Assembly (NCBI GenBank): GCA_019009955.1
Contig: CM032229.1
Location: forward strand, 147,344,001 to 147,408,000
From: Riptortus pedestris
Taxonomy: Eukaryota; Arthropoda; Insecta; Hemiptera; Alydidae
Direction of reading: 5' to 3'
DNA length: 64,000 nucleotides
In this document: positions 24,297 to 35,145 of the stretch, piece after piece
How the letters are laid out: each line of letters begins with the position of its first letter
Position numbering within the stretch: position 1 is the first letter of the stretch
Notes under the pieces: generated by a model
What the model was told of the DNA's origin: nothing
The model's input: only the letters and a program-made list of their open reading frames with translations
Database searches by the model: none
Position numbers and translations under genes: made by a program

Positions 24297-24905
24297 TTAG
24301 TCCAATGAGTACAGGTAGGCTTGGCTTTCTTGTTCATCATGTAAGAATGTCTCAGGTATGTATGTCCAATACGTAGTCTTGTGAGGACAACATTGGATCT
24401 TCTTGAATCTAAAGTGTTGTCTCGTTGACCATCCTGCAACATCGCGTTTTGTTTCCAATAGTTTGTTGTCAGTACGTAACCAGTATTCTTGCCAATCTTT
24501 GAGTGTTTTTGTTTGTTCTATCTTGTTGAGGTCTGCTGGTGTTAGTGTAGTTATGTTAGTAGTTGTCATTTTTTTTGTTAATTTTGCATGTTTGTTAATA
24601 TCAGTCATTTCTGTAATGTCCTTGTGTCCGGGTAACCACAACATTTTAAATTGCCAGTGTTTAGAGCGTGTATTAGTTCGAGTATTTCTGTAATTAATGG
24701 GTGATTGGATTAGATGTTTCTCGAGGAAAGTAAAGAACTTAAAGAGTATGTGCATAAAAGTACTTGATCGATTTTATAGTTTTGAGAGTGCTTGTATAGT
24801 GGCCTGTAGTTCTGCAGCATAAGTACTTGATGCGTATTGTAGTTTAACTTTGTAAGTTTTTTTGATAGTGGTGGCTGAGCCCCGTGTTCTGTCTTAGATA
24901 CGTCT
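24297..24905 (-). pseudogene. Jockey-type LINE ORF2 remnant, RNase H region, copy 2
   Basis: The minus-strand frame 24297-24755 has MLWLPGHKDITEMTDINKHA, the same RNase H C-terminal signature as at 3462-4022, then a linker ending VAGWSTRQHFRFKK and traces of the knuckle region after a frameshift. Upstream, up to about 24905, another frame gives SSTYAAELQATIQALSKL, the RNase H Glu region. The last Asp of RNase H is replaced in this copy (TDINKHA against TDIDRLA). Frameshifts and 5' truncation make it non-functional. It is the same family as copy 1 but clearly diverged. Confidence 0.8.
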
Positions 24906-24947
24906 GAAAAAAAATTCTATTTTTAACTAGAAAATACTTTTCTTTAT

Positions 24948-25045
24948 TTTCTCTTGAGGTAAATCATCAAAACGATACTCAACCGCGATCTTAGAAATCT
25001 TATGTTTAAATGTCCATCAATCATAGTGGGCGGAAATTATGGATG
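24948..25045 (+). mobile_element. Possible very old family H left end
   Basis: CTCTTGAGGTAAATCATC...GCGATCTTAGAAA...TTTAAATGTCCATCAATCAT follows the order of the H left end (palindrome, GCGATTTTCG, TTCAAATGTCCATCGATC) at low identity. Confidence 0.3.
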
Positions 25046-25049
25046 AAAA

Positions 25050-26020
25050 TTATATTAATAGATGCTTGGAATCAAGGAGCACCAAAAACCCACGGCAACT
25101 GGTGCAAATGATTTTTCATCCAACGATAAACAATATATATATTTGTTTATATATATTACAAAATTTGATGAGTTTGATTTTAAATTTTATGATTTTGCAA
25201 GTAACCTTTATCATACTCACCTTTTATGATTCATTTATTGCTCGAAAGCTTCCTTTCCTGAGGAGTAACTTAATCAAGAAGCCGTTCAGTTCCCCTTTAC
25301 AAACTCTTTCAATCACATTTGCCAATTTTATCTTTGGTCGTCAAGTTTTGTATGGGGGGATAGCGTTTTTTTTTTTCAGAGAAAATAATCGTTAATTTGG
25401 GCAGAGGAAATAACCTCCTGAAATTGGAAGCCGTATTTTTAAATTGTCTTTACTATTACCTTAGATTTAGTATAAAGAAATTCTATAAAATTGAGATCAG
25501 GCAAACTGTTGCAATACCAAATAAATATGTGGTGATGAGCGAAAGTTGAAAGTAATCAGCCAGGCGGGGTTTCGTAAAAATGACACTGAGTAAAGTAAGA
25601 GCAAGGTAATAGCGCATAGTGAACATATTCATACCTTAAATAAATAATAATTTGACGATTTTCACTATTTAAATCTATAGAAGCAACATGGAGTGAGCAA
25701 AACCAGAAATCATAAATCCGGTATTACTTCCAAAAAATGCGTTCTAAACCCGATTTGTTCTTCACATGTTTTCTAGTATTAAGAAACGAATATGGTTTTT
25801 GACGTCCAAGTAAATCCTCACTCTTGAGATTAGAATGCGAATAAAATCTTTTGTGCCAGAAAGCCTGAAGTCAAAACTTCAAAATGTACAAAAATTTAAT
25901 AACTTTGGAGGTCCGTAATCGTTAATCTAAATAAAATCAATTGTTTAGGTTTTCTCGATAGAACCAATATTAACGAAAATTTGATTTGTACTTTGTTGAC
26001 GTTGAATTACAAGCGTACCC
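25050..26020. other. Unique AT-rich sequence
   Basis: An open frame of 118 codons at 25039-25395 is dominated by hydrophobic residues and AT-rich codons and resembles no family I know. Confidence 0.35.
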
Positions 26021-26024
26021 CTAG

Positions 26025-26810
26025 AAAAGTCGGTCACGCAGGGGCTGCGTAAACTAAGCAGATTTCCGACGTGAGGTTTAGTAATAGATAAATCTACATA
26101 CTGGTAACACAACACCACCGAGAATAAATACAAACGGTAATAAGAAATGTTTCATCCAATTTCAATAACCTGCCGACAAGAAGCGTTAGGTTAGAAATGT
26201 AAACAAACGGGTCTGCCCGCCGTGGGGAGAAAACAATTAATGAAATATATCAGAATATAAAATATTAATTTTATTGAGAACTATTTACTATATCTAGTAC
26301 TGTAATTAATAATAAGTCAGAACAATTGTTATCTCCATCAATCAAATTTTAGTAGTCCAAAACCTTAAGACGGGGGGGGGACATATTTGCATGTATCTCG
26401 TATAATAAAGGTCTCTTGAATACAATTTTTTTTATTTAAACTTCGAATAATGTGATTTATTATGTAGCAGAGTATTGTTAATGTAACATGAGTAGAAGTG
26501 ACGGTTTGCTGACTGAAAACTGAACAATGCAAATATCTCGGTTAATATTCAAGATAGTGAAGAAATGTATATAACAATATTTATAGCAAATTTAATTTAC
26601 AATAAGATTGATTCTGTACAGTTTTTCGATCCGACGTATAGTAACGGAGATATTTTGAATTTTCGAAAATCCTCCCCTCTAAACTCCCCCCCCCTCCCAC
26701 TTGTCTGATTTCAGCCATTAACGAACTTGATCTTTCTTTTTACATAAAACGACTAAATATCGAGTTTGGTAACGATCAAACAAAAATTGCGACCGCTAGA
26801 GCGGTAACAG

Positions 26811-26875
<65 letters not shown>

Positions 26876-26998
26876 GTTTTGAACAGACCTCATTTTTGTC
26901 ATCAACTAGGCAGGATCGATGGACATTTGAAGACAAATTTCGAAAATTCCGTCATGAGTACCACCTCAATAGCTGATTTCCCTTAAGGGAAATCTGCT
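26025..26998 (-). mobile_element. Family H (HINE-like) element, copy M, full-length long form
   Basis: The stem-loop end is at 26025-26070 (AAAAGTCGGTCACGCAGGGG, then CTAAGCAGATTTCCGA) and a perfect palindrome end at 26970-26998 (TTTCCCTTAAGGGAAATCTG). It holds the whole long module, including the G-run at 26371-26379 (the poly-C tract of other copies), GAGTAGAAGTGACGGTTTGC, and a long TA tract at 26815-26871. At about 974 bp it is the longest nearly intact copy and a good reference for the family. Confidence 0.9.
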
Positions 26999-26999
26999 A

Positions 27000-29070
27000 T
27001 AATTCGAATTCTCATTTAGCTAATGTTGTAACTTACAAATATAAGTCCCTAGAAATATTTTGAACCGCTTTTAAGTGATTGCATAACAACCGGGTGGAGA
27101 GGCGGATTCGCAAATTATACCTTTGTCCTTTGGTGGAAACGCGAAAACAATTTACTCCGCCAAATTTAAATAGAAAATCAGACTAACCTTTGAATTTGAC
27201 TTATATATATATATATATATATTTAGCAGCCCAAATTTCGTGGGCATGGTTGACAGAGTAGCTACACTTCATGATCTCAGATAATCTTTTTTTCTAATAA
27301 ACCTACCTAATTACCTAATAAATAAATAAAATAAAGAAATTCGCTTTTTAATAATAGGTTCCATATCTTTACGAGGCTTTTCAATTTTTATCTTCTAAAA
27401 GGTTATCTGATTAACTTTTTCAGATGAGTTATTGTATGTATGATGAAGCGGCCTGTGACTTGTAGATAGTTTGTATTAGGATAAATTGTGGAAGAGGAAC
27501 GAACGTCAAGGGAGTGGTTAGGCAGTTCATTCTTATCTCGGGAAAGTAGAAGTTACTAGACCAGACTTGGGTTGCAAGTTTAGGGTGCTGCGCTCTGCTG
27601 GTCGTATAATGTCATTAGTGTATACCCCTTCCTTCCAGCCGTCATACCCATTTACCGTCTTCACCACAACTATACATTCGCCATTCTTAAGTAACCTAGT
27701 TCGTTATGGTTTCCCTTTGACCTCAGCACTACTATGCTCATGTTTACTCAGTGATGAATTTTTCCATATTAGTAAAACTATACCTATATAATCAATATTT
27801 TTCTCATCGGAATGTGACTAAAATTAAAGTTTCTTTGAATACTGAAATGGCGGAAGCTCAAATACTTAAAACCTTTCCCCGCCATTCGTAGTGATGAAGT
27901 TATCTATATTGTTGAACGTTCCAGCCTTCCTATAGATATTATCCCCTATTACATTGAACAAAAAGGTTTTATCTGTTTAACGAATGAAGGGGATTAATAT
28001 TGGTAAAACAGATGTATTCAAGAGGTATTCTAAACTTAATTTGAATTCAAATTTCTTATTTTTACTATTGGTGTTTGTTGGATTTTGGAAAAAAAACATC
28101 ACGGTCATCAATGCCCAACACTCGTCGAACCGTATTTGAGTTCTCCGACCATCGCAGACACATACACTTGGCCGAATTTTTTTGACATATTATTTTTTAT
28201 CTATTTATTTTTTTTAAACATTATATTTTTTCCTTCGACACCCCCCCCCCCATTATTTCTTTTATATTGGTAAGGGGTTCTCGGCCGTATGACTTGAAAC
28301 CTACCTACCGGCATCACCGGTATTCAATACAACTATTAAAATTAAAATAAATTTTTAGACAAACTATTTAAATAACATTAAAAACGCAAAATAAATCAAA
28401 ATAATTATAAAAGGACGGTAAAAGTGGTAACTAACTTACTTATAGGTAGATATCAGGGAATTATATTATTATTTTTTTTTTAAAAAAGGATGCCAGGCTA
28501 CTTTTGGTGGTACTTAGTTGTATTAACACATTAGTTGTCTTTTACAGGGAGCTGGTTGTATTACCTCTTGCTAAATGCTTCGCCCATTTTAATCTCTTGT
28601 TGGTTTTTCAAAGGTTATGTGCGACTACTGTGTCTTCATTCCGAAACTATTTTACACTCTTAGTGTATTTTCAAAAATAAAATCTGCTTATAGAGGCGGA
28701 TGCACATATGTTCCTTTTTCAACGATGCCAAGAGGAATAGACTATTTTTTTTTTCTTGTACAATGTTTGTGTGTATTCTCGTTAAAGGAAGTGAAATGAA
28801 TAAAAGGAAATAGGACCCCAAAGGAAAGCCAAGGCAGCCACTTTTAAGTTAAAATATAATGGAGATCATTTCTCAAAAAGATTGCAGATGGTGGTTTTAG
28901 AGCGGTTGGTATGAGTAAATGGTTAGGGATAAAGTAAAGCGGAGGCTGGTGGTTATGTAGAGCGGTGCGAGAAGAAATAGGGTAGGGCGTGAGGAGAAGA
29001 GTTTAAATATCAAAGTCGGTAAGGAATACAAAAGCTGGCTCATGTTATATTCATCGCTGTTATAGGGGAG
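27000..29070. other. Unique sequence with a short TA tract
   Basis: A TA run lies at 27200-27221. No coding region or named repeat is recognised. The patches 28080-28170 and 28270-28310 are GC-richer and could be decayed element ends, but I cannot match them to anything in the window. Confidence 0.4.
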
Positions 29071-29291
29071 TGGCTATTGGACCCCCCGGACCAAGGCTCC
29101 AATCAGCTTTTGCTCCCTAGCCCCTACCTCCAGCTAGTATCCTCATATTCTCTAGAAAACCTACAGCTCGTCACGTGCATCCCTTCTATATATATATATA
29201 TATACTCGCTCACACACTCACACGCGCGTATGTGTGTTATGACTTTGGGTAGGCAAGAGTTCGCTCGCTGGTAAATGTATATGTTCTTGTA

Positions 29292-29292
29292 T

Positions 29293-29347
<55 letters not shown>

Positions 29348-29360
29348 ATATATATATTTT
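29292..29360. repeat. (TA)n microsatellite
   Basis: A long TA run with a small GTATG interruption, directly left of the RTE fragment. Confidence 0.95.
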
Positions 29361-29954
29361 AAAGGAAGAATGGAAAACGAGCTTCAGAGAAGAATCAAAA
29401 TAGGATGGTCTAAGTACTGGTCACTCAAGAAGATCTTCAAAGGCTCGCTCAGTGACAAGTTGAAGAGCAAGGTGCTGAGCATGTGTGTTTATCCTTCCAT
29501 ACTCTACGGAGCCCAGACCTGGGCGCTTACAGGCAGAGCAGATTCCAAGCTGAACTCGACACAGATGGCTATGCTCAGGAGTATACTAGGAGTTAAAAAG
29601 AGGGACAGGAAGAGGAATGTGGATATTTTAAAAAGAGTGCCGGTGAAGAACCTCAGAGTTGAAGCACACCGATTGAAGTGGGGCTGGGCAGGTCATCTGG
29701 CTAGAATGAATGACAAGCGATGGGCGAAGGTCTGCACAGAATGGATCCCAAGGGACAAGGTCAGGAATAGAGGAAGACAGTGCCTGAGATGGAGGGACGA
29801 GCTTACTGCAGTCGTTGGCAACAATTGGTGGAGAGTGGCGAGAGATAGAGAATGGTGGAAGAGGACGATTGGAAAACAATGACAATTAGGATGGACTCCT
29901 TATTATACCTCCTAAGGGAGAGGCTTTTATCTTGGAAAAGGATGCCAATAAAGC

Positions 29955-29957
<3 letters not shown>
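29361..29957 (+). pseudogene. RTE-type LINE, 3' end: C-terminal reverse transcriptase fragment
   Basis: The open frame 29370-29882 (170 codons) is the C-terminal part of an endonuclease-reverse transcriptase of the RTE type: KIGWSKYWSLKKIFKGSLSD, then VYPSILYGAQTWALTG, then GVKKRDRKRNVDIL, then WGWAGHLARMNDKRWAKVCT and GRQCLRWRDEL. The frame is uninterrupted, so the insertion is fairly young, but the catalytic palm with its YxDD and the endonuclease are absent through 5' truncation. The 3' UTR is short (about 75 bp, ending GCCAATAAAGC) and runs straight into (TA)n, as expected for RTE elements, which end in short tandem repeats. It is flanked by TA tracts on both sides. Base composition is clearly richer in GC than the neighbourhood. 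Confidence 0.88.

Positions 29958-30040
<83 letters not shown>
29958..30040. repeat. (TA)n microsatellite with interruptions
   Basis: The TA run, with small ATTATA interruptions, links the RTE fragment to the next repeat. Confidence 0.95.
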
Positions 30041-30046
<6 letters not shown>

Positions 30047-31296
30047 GTAACCTCTGTTTGTACATTGATTTTTTTCGCGAAATTTCACGATAACTTTTCG
30101 TTTCACATGTCATAGCTGTCATAACTGTATTTTGTTTCTTTCGTGTATGTTTGTTTGTTACCTTTTCACGCATAAACGGCTGAACCGAATTTTATGAAAC
30201 TTGGTATGAATATTACTACTGGCCCAACTTAGACTTTAGGCTATATTAATATTCTCTAAGACAAACAGGAGTGGGGGTTATAAGGGAGACCTGAAATTAA
30301 AAATAGCGATATTTCGTTTTCTATTGATTTTTCAGCAAATATGCCCATAACAAAAGTTGTTTATTTTGTAATTTAGAGTAACGTTTGTTATATGCACTTT
30401 TGCCGTATACGGAAGTATAAATGAGTTATACGCTAAAAACTATAGCGGGAGTCCACAATTTTATTTGGCACAAAAGACACAATCGAACTAAATAAAACAC
30501 TCAGTATGTGTAATAGCACATAGGCCTTCCTTATAATAAGCCATACTATTTCTAGGGACGGGCAAGAGTGGGGGTTATAAGGAAGGCCTGAAATTAATAA
30601 TAGTGATATTTCGTTTCCTATAGCATTTTCGGCAAATATGCACATAACAAAAGTTGTTTATTTTGCTATTTAGAGAAACTTTTTTTTATATACCCTATCG
30701 TCGTATACCGAAGTATAAAGGCGTTATACGCTAAAAATTATAGCGGAAGTGAACAATTTTATTTAGCACAAAAGACACAACCGAACTAAATAAAACACTC
30801 AGTATGTGTAATAGCACATAGGCCTTCCTTATAATAAGCCATACTATTTCTAGGGACGGGCAGGAGTGGGGGTTATAAGGGAGGCCTGAAATTAAAAATA
30901 GTGATGTCCTATTGGGGTTTCGGCAAATATGCACATAACAAAAGTTGTTTATTTTGTTATTTAGAGAAATTTGCTCAACACTTCTTTTCAATATGAACTA
31001 CCAGGTACCTCACCTGAAAAAATTAATTCAAATGTATGTCAATATTTTCTCATTAATAATTCAAATCTATGCATAATGCACAGGAAACGGGAAATATGAC
31101 AATATGGAGGACAGTGAAGTCTTACATAAAAAAATAATTTTATTATTAACAGATCCACAGAAACGACGGTTGTTAACCCTAAACTCTGGGACGGATAAAT
31201 GTCAACATATTGTGCAAAGTAAAGCCTTGCCAAAAGTATACCATCACCGTTCAGCCTCAAATGAATTCCCGAGCGAAGCCGGGTATCTGAGCTAGT
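30041..31296 (-). mobile_element. Family T repeat, copy 2 (reverse), with tandem internal units
   Basis: Read in reverse it begins CTAGCTCAGATACCCGGCTT (31296) and ends at the AACAAACAAACAT and ATTTCGCG...CAATGTACAAAC tail (30041-30165). Two internal units about 297 bp apart are almost identical: ATTTTATTTGGCACAAAAGA at 30460 and ATTTTATTTAGCACAAAAGA at 30757, each followed by CACTCAGTATGTGTAATAGC. It is flanked by TA tracts on both sides. The predicted short open frames in this region are repeats of the unit, not genes. Confidence 0.75.
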
Positions 31297-31322
31297 ATAT
31301 ATATATATATATATATATATAT
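31297..31322. repeat. (TA)n between two head-to-head family T copies
   Basis: A TA run of about 13 units. Confidence 0.95.
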
Positions 31323-31921
31323 ACTAGCGGACTTTTCAGACGTTGTCTGCATGAAATTAAATTTAATAATATTATGTTTAAAACAAAAGCTATTTTTGAT
31401 AGCACAAAAAAAAACTTTTATGTGCACGTTTGCCTAAACACAAATAGAAAATGAAATATAGCGATGAGCCCCCTCCCTCTCCCGTTTGAACCTAAAAAAT
31501 TTAATAAAGCTTATAATCATGGAAGAATTAATACTAAATTACATATGTAATTTTGTTAAGTTCGGTTCAATCGTTAGTGCCCAATAAAATTGTTGGCTCC
31601 CACTTTAATTTTTTAGTTTATATCTCGTTTATACTTTGTTATACGACAAAAATTAATATAACGAAAGTTACTCTAAATAACAAAATAAACAAATTTTATT
31701 CTGCGCATATTTGCCGAAAAACCAATAGGAAACGAAATATCACTATTTTTAATTTTAGGCCTCCCTTACAACCCCCACTCCCGCTCCATCTGCAGGGCTG
31801 ATTAGTGAATCTAAACCATCCAGGGTGTCACCTAAACGCATACAAAAAAATTCATTCAAATCGGTCCAGCCGTTTAGGAGGAGTTCAGTGACATATACAC
31901 GTACAGTAGAATTATATATAT
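31323..31921 (+). mobile_element. Family T repeat, copy 3
   Basis: It starts ACTAGCGGACTTTTCAGACG. It shares TTTGCCGAAAAACCAATAGG and CCTCCCTTACAACCCCCACT with the other copies. It ends TCGGTCCAGCCGTTTAGGAG, GAGTTCAGTGACATATACAC and an AT tail. This 3' end differs from copy 1 (TCGGTTCAGCCGTTTATGCG), so two subfamilies exist. Confidence 0.7.
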
Positions 31922-31924
31922 CAA

Positions 31925-32250
31925 GCACATAACACAACCCCATTCCCACAAACGCACACACCCTCACACGTTGACGTTAAATTTTACTAAGGAGTGTTTC
32001 TTTTTTCAGTAAACGCTAGTTTTTGTGTATATCCGTGAGCGGGTGTGCGCCACCTTGCGTTTACTACATACTGGTTTAAAGAACTAATGATCTCATTGGA
32101 CGAAATATGTTCTATTTCTGAGTAAACCGCCGATGAGTAGAAGTAGGGGATTACTTGCGAACAATGAAACGGCTAAACAACGAGAATGGTTTAGATCAAT
32201 TATACATTTTCGAAGATAAGAATTAAAATCAGACTTTATGACTCATCCAG
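31925..32250. other. Unique sequence
   Basis: No assignment. A short CA-rich stretch lies near 31925-31970. Confidence 0.4.
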
Positions 32251-32254
32251 TAAA

Positions 32255-32465
32255 GTTGTGTTGAAAACAATATTTGATATTTAAATTTCGTATAAGACGT
32301 TTCTTGATATACGTTAATGCGCACTGACTATAATTGGGGGTTTACTAAAGTCTGGAAATTAAAAAAAAATACTAATATCTCGCTTAATATCCGAGGTAAA
32401 GGAGTAAGTGGATAGACGAAAATTCGTAGAACATGGAATTTACAATATGTTTGATTGAGATGGTA
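32255..32465 (-). mobile_element. Decayed family H fragment, copy Y
   Basis: TTGAAAACAATATTTGATAT, GGGGGTTTACTAAAGTCTGG and AATATCTCGCTTAATATCCG follow the order of the long module in reverse. The element ends and TA tract are missing. Confidence 0.55.
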
Positions 32466-32469
32466 ATTA

Positions 32470-33100
32470 TCGGAGAGTGGGCCATTCCGAATAATTCCTT
32501 TGAAACATAAAAACCGCTATTTTTAGTTAATACAATACTTCGAACAAGGGGCAAAAAATACATCAAAGTCAAAATTGTTCGTCTTTTTAATTGTGGGCTT
32601 TTCTATCGATGAATTAAAAAACTATTGCTATGAAAATAATTTATTTATCAGCGTGAGAGGTATTAAGAGTATCGTATATCTTAATAGAATGAACTTACTA
32701 GTTGCTCATTGATGTCTCACAGTGCAGTTAACCTGATCTCATTTTCCCTCCGTTTTAATTCCCCCTCATTTCACTCATTCTACAAATTTCTTCTAGCTTA
32801 TAATTTATTGGCATGTGCATGTCTCCTTATAACACTAATTTTGGTTATTACAACTGCAACAATTTTTATTATAAAATATACATCGAAGTACCAACTTTAA
32901 TATTATGCTATATAACCGCAGTTGGGTGACGGTAAATGGTGCCTGGTTATTTCGCCCTGGGCATACTTTCATTAATTGTAAGTTAAAACTCATCCGAGTG
33001 TAGATCCTGACTGTGGCAGACAGTTGTGTGGTCACGGTGGTTATTACACCCGCGATCACAATGGTTCAGGGGTCGAAGTGGGTACGAAAACTATATTTAG
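32470..33100. other. Unassigned sequence left of the gypsy remnant
   Basis: Positions 32920-33090 are GC-richer and could be the downstream end of the gypsy element, but I see no integrase C-terminal motif. Confidence 0.35.
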
Positions 33101-33129
33101 TGTTTTTTAACAAGAAAAATCACGGGACG

Positions 33130-33931
33130 CTGTCTAGGTGTGCTGTAAAGAATGCTTTAAGGGTTCGATAGAACCGATATATGTAGCCGTTGTGGATGAT
33201 AAGCACCCGTCTGACTTTTTCCCAGGAGTGAAGTCAGTTGATGGAAAAGCTGGCATCCATATTGCCGGCCCTGGTCGGTCGTTATTATTGAGGGGACACC
33301 GAATTGCCAGATCCAGCAGGAGTAGAATGCGAAAGAAACTGTATCTGCATTGATGTCTCCCAGTGGTATTGCCCGGTCCATCTGTTCGGACGGTCTATCA
33401 CCGTGAGATAACAGCGATGTCCGTCGGAAGGTGGTTGTTGACCATTCCCATAAAGCGCCGAAGTTCGCGTACGTCCTTAGGTGGAATTCTAGGATAATTT
33501 TGACTTTATTCTCCAGAGGTGTGATTCCCGATGATATTAACTGGAATCCGAAGAAATCAAGCTCTTGGAGGCCGAAGATGTATTTCGAAAGGTTCAAAGT
33601 GAGTCTGTTTATGTCGAGATGACTGAGTACTTCTTGGATGCGGGCCTCGTGTTGTTCTTCGGTTTCCGAAGTCATCAAGTAACTTAATAAGAAAGGGCAT
33701 GTCTCCAATTGTCGACAAAGCTCTGAAAGCTTTGACCGGCGTTCTGCAGGCCAAAACTCATTCTATTTTATTCGATGAGTCCGATTCGAGTAATAATGAC
33801 ATTTTTCTCCCTGTCTTCCCCTGCTTATATGATAATAAGCCTTGAATAGATCAATTTTGATAAAGATTTTTTTACCATGTTTCTCCATTGTGAAGTATCG
33901 AAGATTGGGTATTCCATACCCAATAGGTACC
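33130..33931 (-). pseudogene. Gypsy pol remnant: C-terminal RT joined to integrase core
   Basis: Read in reverse, this begins with RT text (IPNLRYFTMEKHGKKIFIKI then DLFKAYYHI), passes through a frameshifted central part, and continues as the RT thumb (LNLSKYIFGLQELDFFGFQL...GITPLENKVKII). It then jumps directly to an integrase core: DRPSEQMDRAIPLGDI, FGVPSIITTDQGRQYGCQLF, then AYHPQ. RNase H and the integrase zinc finger are absent, so a large internal deletion joined RT to IN. Several frameshifts are visible. The segment belongs to one element with 34549-35543, interrupted by the block at 33932-34548. It is non-functional. Confidence 0.85.
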
Positions 33932-34548
33932 ATCAGTTTCAATAGGTTGAATAATATTGCCAAGTTCACTTTAATCTATTTCTGTATTTATGGAGAGTTC
34001 TTTTAGTCTTTAAAATATCATCTTTATTTGTACTATGGTTCCAGTCCTACCGCTAGATGACAACTCGTCCTGAGACTGAAGATGATTTTTATTTGATACT
34101 ATCCCACATATAGAAAAATATGCGCTTGGCAGTATTATTCATCATATTTAAAGTCTTTTACACGACAGTCCACGAAGAGTCAGGGTCGTCCATATGTCTG
34201 TCGTTGGTGAAAAATGTTCTACAAAACTAAAACTAAAATAACTAGTGGAAAAAACTCAAAACTAAAAAAATGATAATTAATTGAGTTGGAACTGAACTAC
34301 AGGATTAACTTAGATTAGGGTATTTTTTAAACTGAATATGATCTATCTCGTTAAATTTGTCAAACTCCAACAAGCTTCTGGACTTGGAATTGCGGAAATA
34401 AAGGTTTGTTAAAACCTAATTTAAAATAATTTCACTAATAATGAATTTATTTTTCCTAGTTTTATTTCTTCTTTTTTTTTTGCAAAAGATATACCACAAT
34501 TGTCAAATCTGTTGGTAGTAAATGCCGTCATTATGCGGTAGGACTGCT
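33932..34548. mobile_element. Duplicated block, copy 1, inserted in the gypsy RT
   Basis: The block recurs at 36428-37341 with high similarity. It separates two halves of the gypsy reverse transcriptase, so it is an insertion. Its right end GCGGTAGGACTG (34535-34546) is the exact inverse of CAGTCCTACCGC at 34042-34053, giving 12-bp inverted ends of a 505-bp unit. The extra 100 bp to the left is shared by both copies, so the true left end is uncertain. No coding sequence is seen. A non-autonomous DNA transposon is likely. It lacks the SINE present in the second copy. Confidence 0.65.
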
Positions 34549-35066
34549 CGATAATCGCCACATAATTGGAGAGTACCATCATTTTTTTTAGCCACATGCA
34601 GTGGACTGGACCATGGACTTTTGGAAGGTCGTCGTATTCCCCCGTTGATGAGTTACTGAATCTACTTCTTGACATCTCATTAAATTCCTCTTGGCAAATG
34701 GTGGCGTTAATCCGAGACAGGGCGTCCTTTGGTCTCAATGTGATCTCCACTATACGTGGACGTCCCCTAGGTTAACGGTCCTTAGGGGTTTTTGAGACCT
34801 AAGTCAACTTTTCGAGTGGTTCCACCATATGATGCAATCGAAGAGCCGTTGGCTGCTATAAATCGGAAGGAGTCTTACGCTGTCCTTTAAACACAGGAAG
34901 GAGAATATGCTTGCCCCAGTGTATAGCCTGGAAGTGGGCCAGTGGGTCTATCCGACAGGAGTTGGCGGTGGTGCGGATTGAATGTGAGGGCTTCTCCACA
35001 TCTTTCACATTTACGGGTTTAAAGCTGACTTTTCAGATTTCCAGTTGCAAGGTTGTGTGCAGCGTC

Positions 35067-35067
<1 letters not shown>
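34549..35067 (-). pseudogene. Gypsy pol remnant: protease and N-terminal RT
   Basis: In reverse, the protease region reads LYTGASIFSFL around 34905-34935, where this motif normally starts with the catalytic Asp of D-T/S-G; here it is Tyr, a single-base change. FRFIAANGSSIASYG follows after a frameshift, then SKSPWSSPLH and DGTLQLCGDYRA across frames, the start of the RT domain. Upstream towards 35067 the frame is short and unassigned. Together with 33130-33931 and the LTR at 35143 this is one minus-strand gypsy copy. Confidence 0.75.

Positions 35068-35142
<75 letters not shown>
35068..35142. repeat. (TA)n microsatellite between gypsy LTR and internal region
   Basis: A pure TA run of about 37 units lies exactly where the leader and primer-binding site of a gypsy element would be. 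These are no longer visible. Confidence 0.95.

Positions 35143-35145
<3 letters not shown>

Noticed and set aside
30433..30991. Two similar short proteins (shared SGLPYNPHSCPSLEIVWLI) on the minus strand
   Set aside because: They are the same frame of two tandem family T units, not paralogous genes.
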